Position numbers and translations under genes: made by a program. Under the pieces are notes generated by a model. The model made no database searches and was not told where the DNA came from. It saw nothing but the letters and a program-made list of their open reading frames with translations. From Balneolales bacterium (GTDB lineage: Bacteria > Bacteroidota > Rhodothermia > Balneolales > Natronogracilivirgulaceae): 35,379 bases of DNA. Where the stretch lies: contig SLOL01000109.1 in the NCBI GenBank assembly GCA_007132495.1, positions 1-35,379 on the forward strand. The letters run 5' to 3'. This document shows positions 33,876-35,379 of the stretch, in pieces (positions within the stretch are counted from its first letter, which is position 1; each line of letters opens with the position of its first letter).

Positions 33876-34898
33876 ATGATTGATTTACGAAGCGACACGG
33901 TAACACGTCCCACACAGGCAATGTGGGATGTCATGCATAACGCACCGGTGGGGGATGATGTGTTCGGGGAGGATCCCGGTCTCAACGCCCTCGAGAAAAC
34001 CGTAGCCGACATGTTCGGTATGGAAGAGGGAGTCTTTGTTCCAAGCGGGACAATGGGTAACCAGCTGGGGCTGAAAGTGCATACGTGTCCGGCTGACGAA
34101 GTGATCCTGGATGAAAAGGCCCATATTTTTCACTCCGAAGGAGCGGCTCCCGGCCTTATATCCGGGATTCAGCTGCGTCCCGTGCGGGGTGAACGAGGGG
34201 TCTTGTCGGCCGATACCATAGCATCCGCTATACGCACCCGCAATGACTGGGATCCCCACACGCGTGTAGTGGCTCTCGAAAACAGTTCCAACCTGGGTGG
34301 TGGAACCTGTTATTCGCTTTCCGGAATTCGCGATATCTATCAGCTGACCCGGAAACACGGACTGGCGTTGCATATTGACGGGGCACGTATCTGGAATGCC
34401 TGTATTGCCACAGATACCAGGCCGGAACAATATGGAGAATACTGTGATACGATATCTGTATGTTTCAGTAAGGGGCTTGGGGCTCCTGTCGGATCCATGG
34501 TACTGGGCAGCAGCAAGCTGATGAAACAGGCCCGCCGCTATCGTAAAATACTGGGTGGGGGAATGAGGCAGGCCGGAATGCTTGCCGCGGCCGCTGACCA
34601 TGCTGTAAAACACCATTTTACCGGTCTGAAAGAGGACCATGACCGGGCAAAAACATTTGCGGAAGCGATCGACCGAAACACGGCCTTCCGAATTCAACCC
34701 GACGAAGTAGAAACCAATATTGTTCTGTTCGGGGTGCAGGAAGGGAAGATGGATGAAGTCCTGGCATGGTTTTCCGATCACAATATTGCAATGATACCAT
34801 TTGGCCATGATATTATTCGGGCTACATTTCATTATGAAGTGACTGATGAGAATCTGGAATCGGTCCTACGGGCAGTTGCAACCTATACATCGCCATAA
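33876..34898 (+). CDS. ltaE: Low-specificity L-threonine aldolase
   Basis: PLP enzyme of fold type I cleaving L-threonine or allo-threonine to glycine and acetaldehyde. In 340 residues it begins MIDLRSDTVTRPTQAMW, the classic start, and has GDDVFGEDP (26-34), the PSGTMGNQ loop (56-63), HIFHSEGAA (83-91, active-site histidine), LHIDGARIWNA (165-175, Asp168 binding the PLP ring nitrogen) and the PLP lysine Lys199 in CFSKGLGAPVGS. Length and motifs are complete. It is 18 bases after lysA and 11 bases before the MFS gene, so the three probably form one operon. Stereochemical preference is not deducible from this. Confidence 0.95.
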   Translation: MIDLRSDTVTRPTQAMWDVMHNAPVGDDVFGEDPGLNALEKTVADMFGMEEGVFVPSGTMGNQLGLKVHTCPADEVILDEKAHIFHSEGAAPGLISGIQLRPVRGERGVLSADTIASAIRTRNDWDPHTRVVALENSSNLGGGTCYSLSGIRDIYQLTRKHGLALHIDGARIWNACIATDTRPEQYGEYCDTISVCFSKGLGAPVGSMVLGSSKLMKQARRYRKILGGGMRQAGMLAAAADHAVKHHFTGLKEDHDRAKTFAEAIDRNTAFRIQPDEVETNIVLFGVQEGKMDEVLAWFSDHNIAMIPFGHDIIRATFHYEVTDENLESVLRAVATYTSP

Positions 34899-34909
34899 AC
34901 ACAGAAAAA

Positions 34910-35379
34910 GTGAACTTATTTCGGTTTGCAATCAGTTATCGGCGGCTGGTTTTCTTCGGCTTCAGCATGACCTTTTTCTCAAGTTTCGGACAGACGTTTT
35001 TTATTTCCCTGTTTGTCCCGGGATTTCTGGAAACTTTTGGTATTTCAAATGCCTATTTCGGAACTGTCTATTCACTGGCCACTCTTGCAAGCGCCATAGT
35101 ACTTGCCTGGGTCGGATCTGTTATTGACCGTATCCCCTTGCAGAAATACGCGTTAATGGTGGCGGCCGGCCTGGTACTTTCCGCATTGTTTCTGGCCGCC
35201 TCCCAATGGGTATGGATGCTGCTGGTTGGGCTTTTCGGGATTCGTCTTTTTGGTCAGGGCTTGAGTTCGCATACGGCACATACGGCCATGGGCCGCTATT
35301 TTATCACCATGCGGGGCAAAGCGCTTAGTATCGCGAACATGGGTTATGCCTTTGGTGAGGCCGTGCTGCCGATAACCGC
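34910..35379 (+). CDS. Major facilitator superfamily transporter (partial, C-terminus beyond right edge)
   Basis: The first 156 codons of an inner-membrane MFS permease, open to the window edge. It opens with GTG 34910 (11 bases after the ltaE stop, preceded by an A-rich GAAAAAG); an internal ATG at codon 20 would fall within the first membrane segment, so GTG is preferred. Hydrophobic segments are at about 12-33 (LVFFGFSMTFFSSFGQTFF), 50-70, 80-95 and 98-112. The loop WVGSVIDRIPLQKY (70-83) matches the MFS G-x-x-x-D-R pattern between helices 2 and 3, and RLFGQGLSSH follows. Substrate cannot be inferred. It probably shares a transcript with lysA and ltaE. Confidence 0.85.
   Translation, partial: MNLFRFAISYRRLVFFGFSMTFFSSFGQTFFISLFVPGFLETFGISNAYFGTVYSLATLASAIVLAWVGSVIDRIPLQKYALMVAAGLVLSALFLAASQWVWMLLVGLFGIRLFGQGLSSHTAHTAMGRYFITMRGKALSIANMGYAFGEAVLPIT

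Noticed and set aside
33885-34832. 315-codon open frame on the minus strand opposite ltaE
   Set aside because: It lies wholly inside ltaE, which has every expected motif. The translation is rich in His/Cys/Arg without family features.

Overview
This window reads as ordinary chromosome from a Gram-negative bacterium of the Bacteroidota/Rhodothermota/Balneolota (FCB) group. The evidence is: (i) the ATP synthase beta subunit has an extra segment before its [14 protein letters not shown] motif and the variant ALSGLT that I associate with this group; (ii) Shine-Dalgarno sequences are mostly absent and TTG/GTG starts occur (rsmB, pfkA, rnc, MFS gene); (iii) several promoter candidates fit the Bacteroidota form TTG-N19/20-TAnnTTTG, one with an exact TAAATTTG box; (iv) atpD-atpC stand apart from the other atp genes; (v) an LpxH-family hydrolase implies lipid A. 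Genus cannot be fixed from the window. I see no phage, insertion sequence, CRISPR array, tRNA or rRNA. No stretch longer than 300 bases lacks a gene.

Layout. 1-3780 (minus): rsmB then valS, the latter cut by the left edge. 4008-5926 (plus): atpDC. 5987-10231 (minus): a three-gene envelope operon, polyprenyl diphosphate synthase, LpxH-like phosphatase, class A penicillin-binding protein. 10369-13302 (plus): pfkA, pgi and a deoxynucleoside kinase. 13364-20285 (plus): the lipid/ribosome cluster yceD-rpmF-plsX-fabH-fabD-fabG-acpP-fabF-rnc, behind a good promoter and with a structured leader before plsX. 20368-24676 (plus): ilvE, thyA, folA and a secreted M1 peptidase. 24735-26913 (minus): an HD-domain phosphohydrolase followed by an orphan FecR/fibronectin-like membrane protein. 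27071-28147 (plus): M42 aminopeptidase, ending in a strong bidirectional terminator shared with a 57-residue histone H1-like gene (28271-28444, minus). 28616-30016 (minus): an unusual two-domain cytidine deaminase followed by a protein of unknown function. 30128-32524 (minus): a diverged penicillin-acylase relative. 32616-35379 (plus): lysA, a threonine aldolase and an MFS transporter cut by the right edge.

The genes are mostly housekeeping: peptidoglycan and outer-membrane assembly (penicillin-binding protein, LpxH-like, polyprenyl synthase, LysA), fatty-acid/phospholipid synthesis, glycolysis, and a recurrent deoxynucleotide theme (deoxynucleoside kinase, ThyA, FolA, HD dNTPase-like protein, cytidine deaminase). 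I found no convincing new multi-gene system. The most unusual items are the cytidine deaminase with apparently swapped active/inactive halves and its unknown partner, the acylase lacking the usual nucleophile motif, a 19-base sequence present twice and framed each time by inverted repeats, and the overlapping inverted repeats in the plsX leader.
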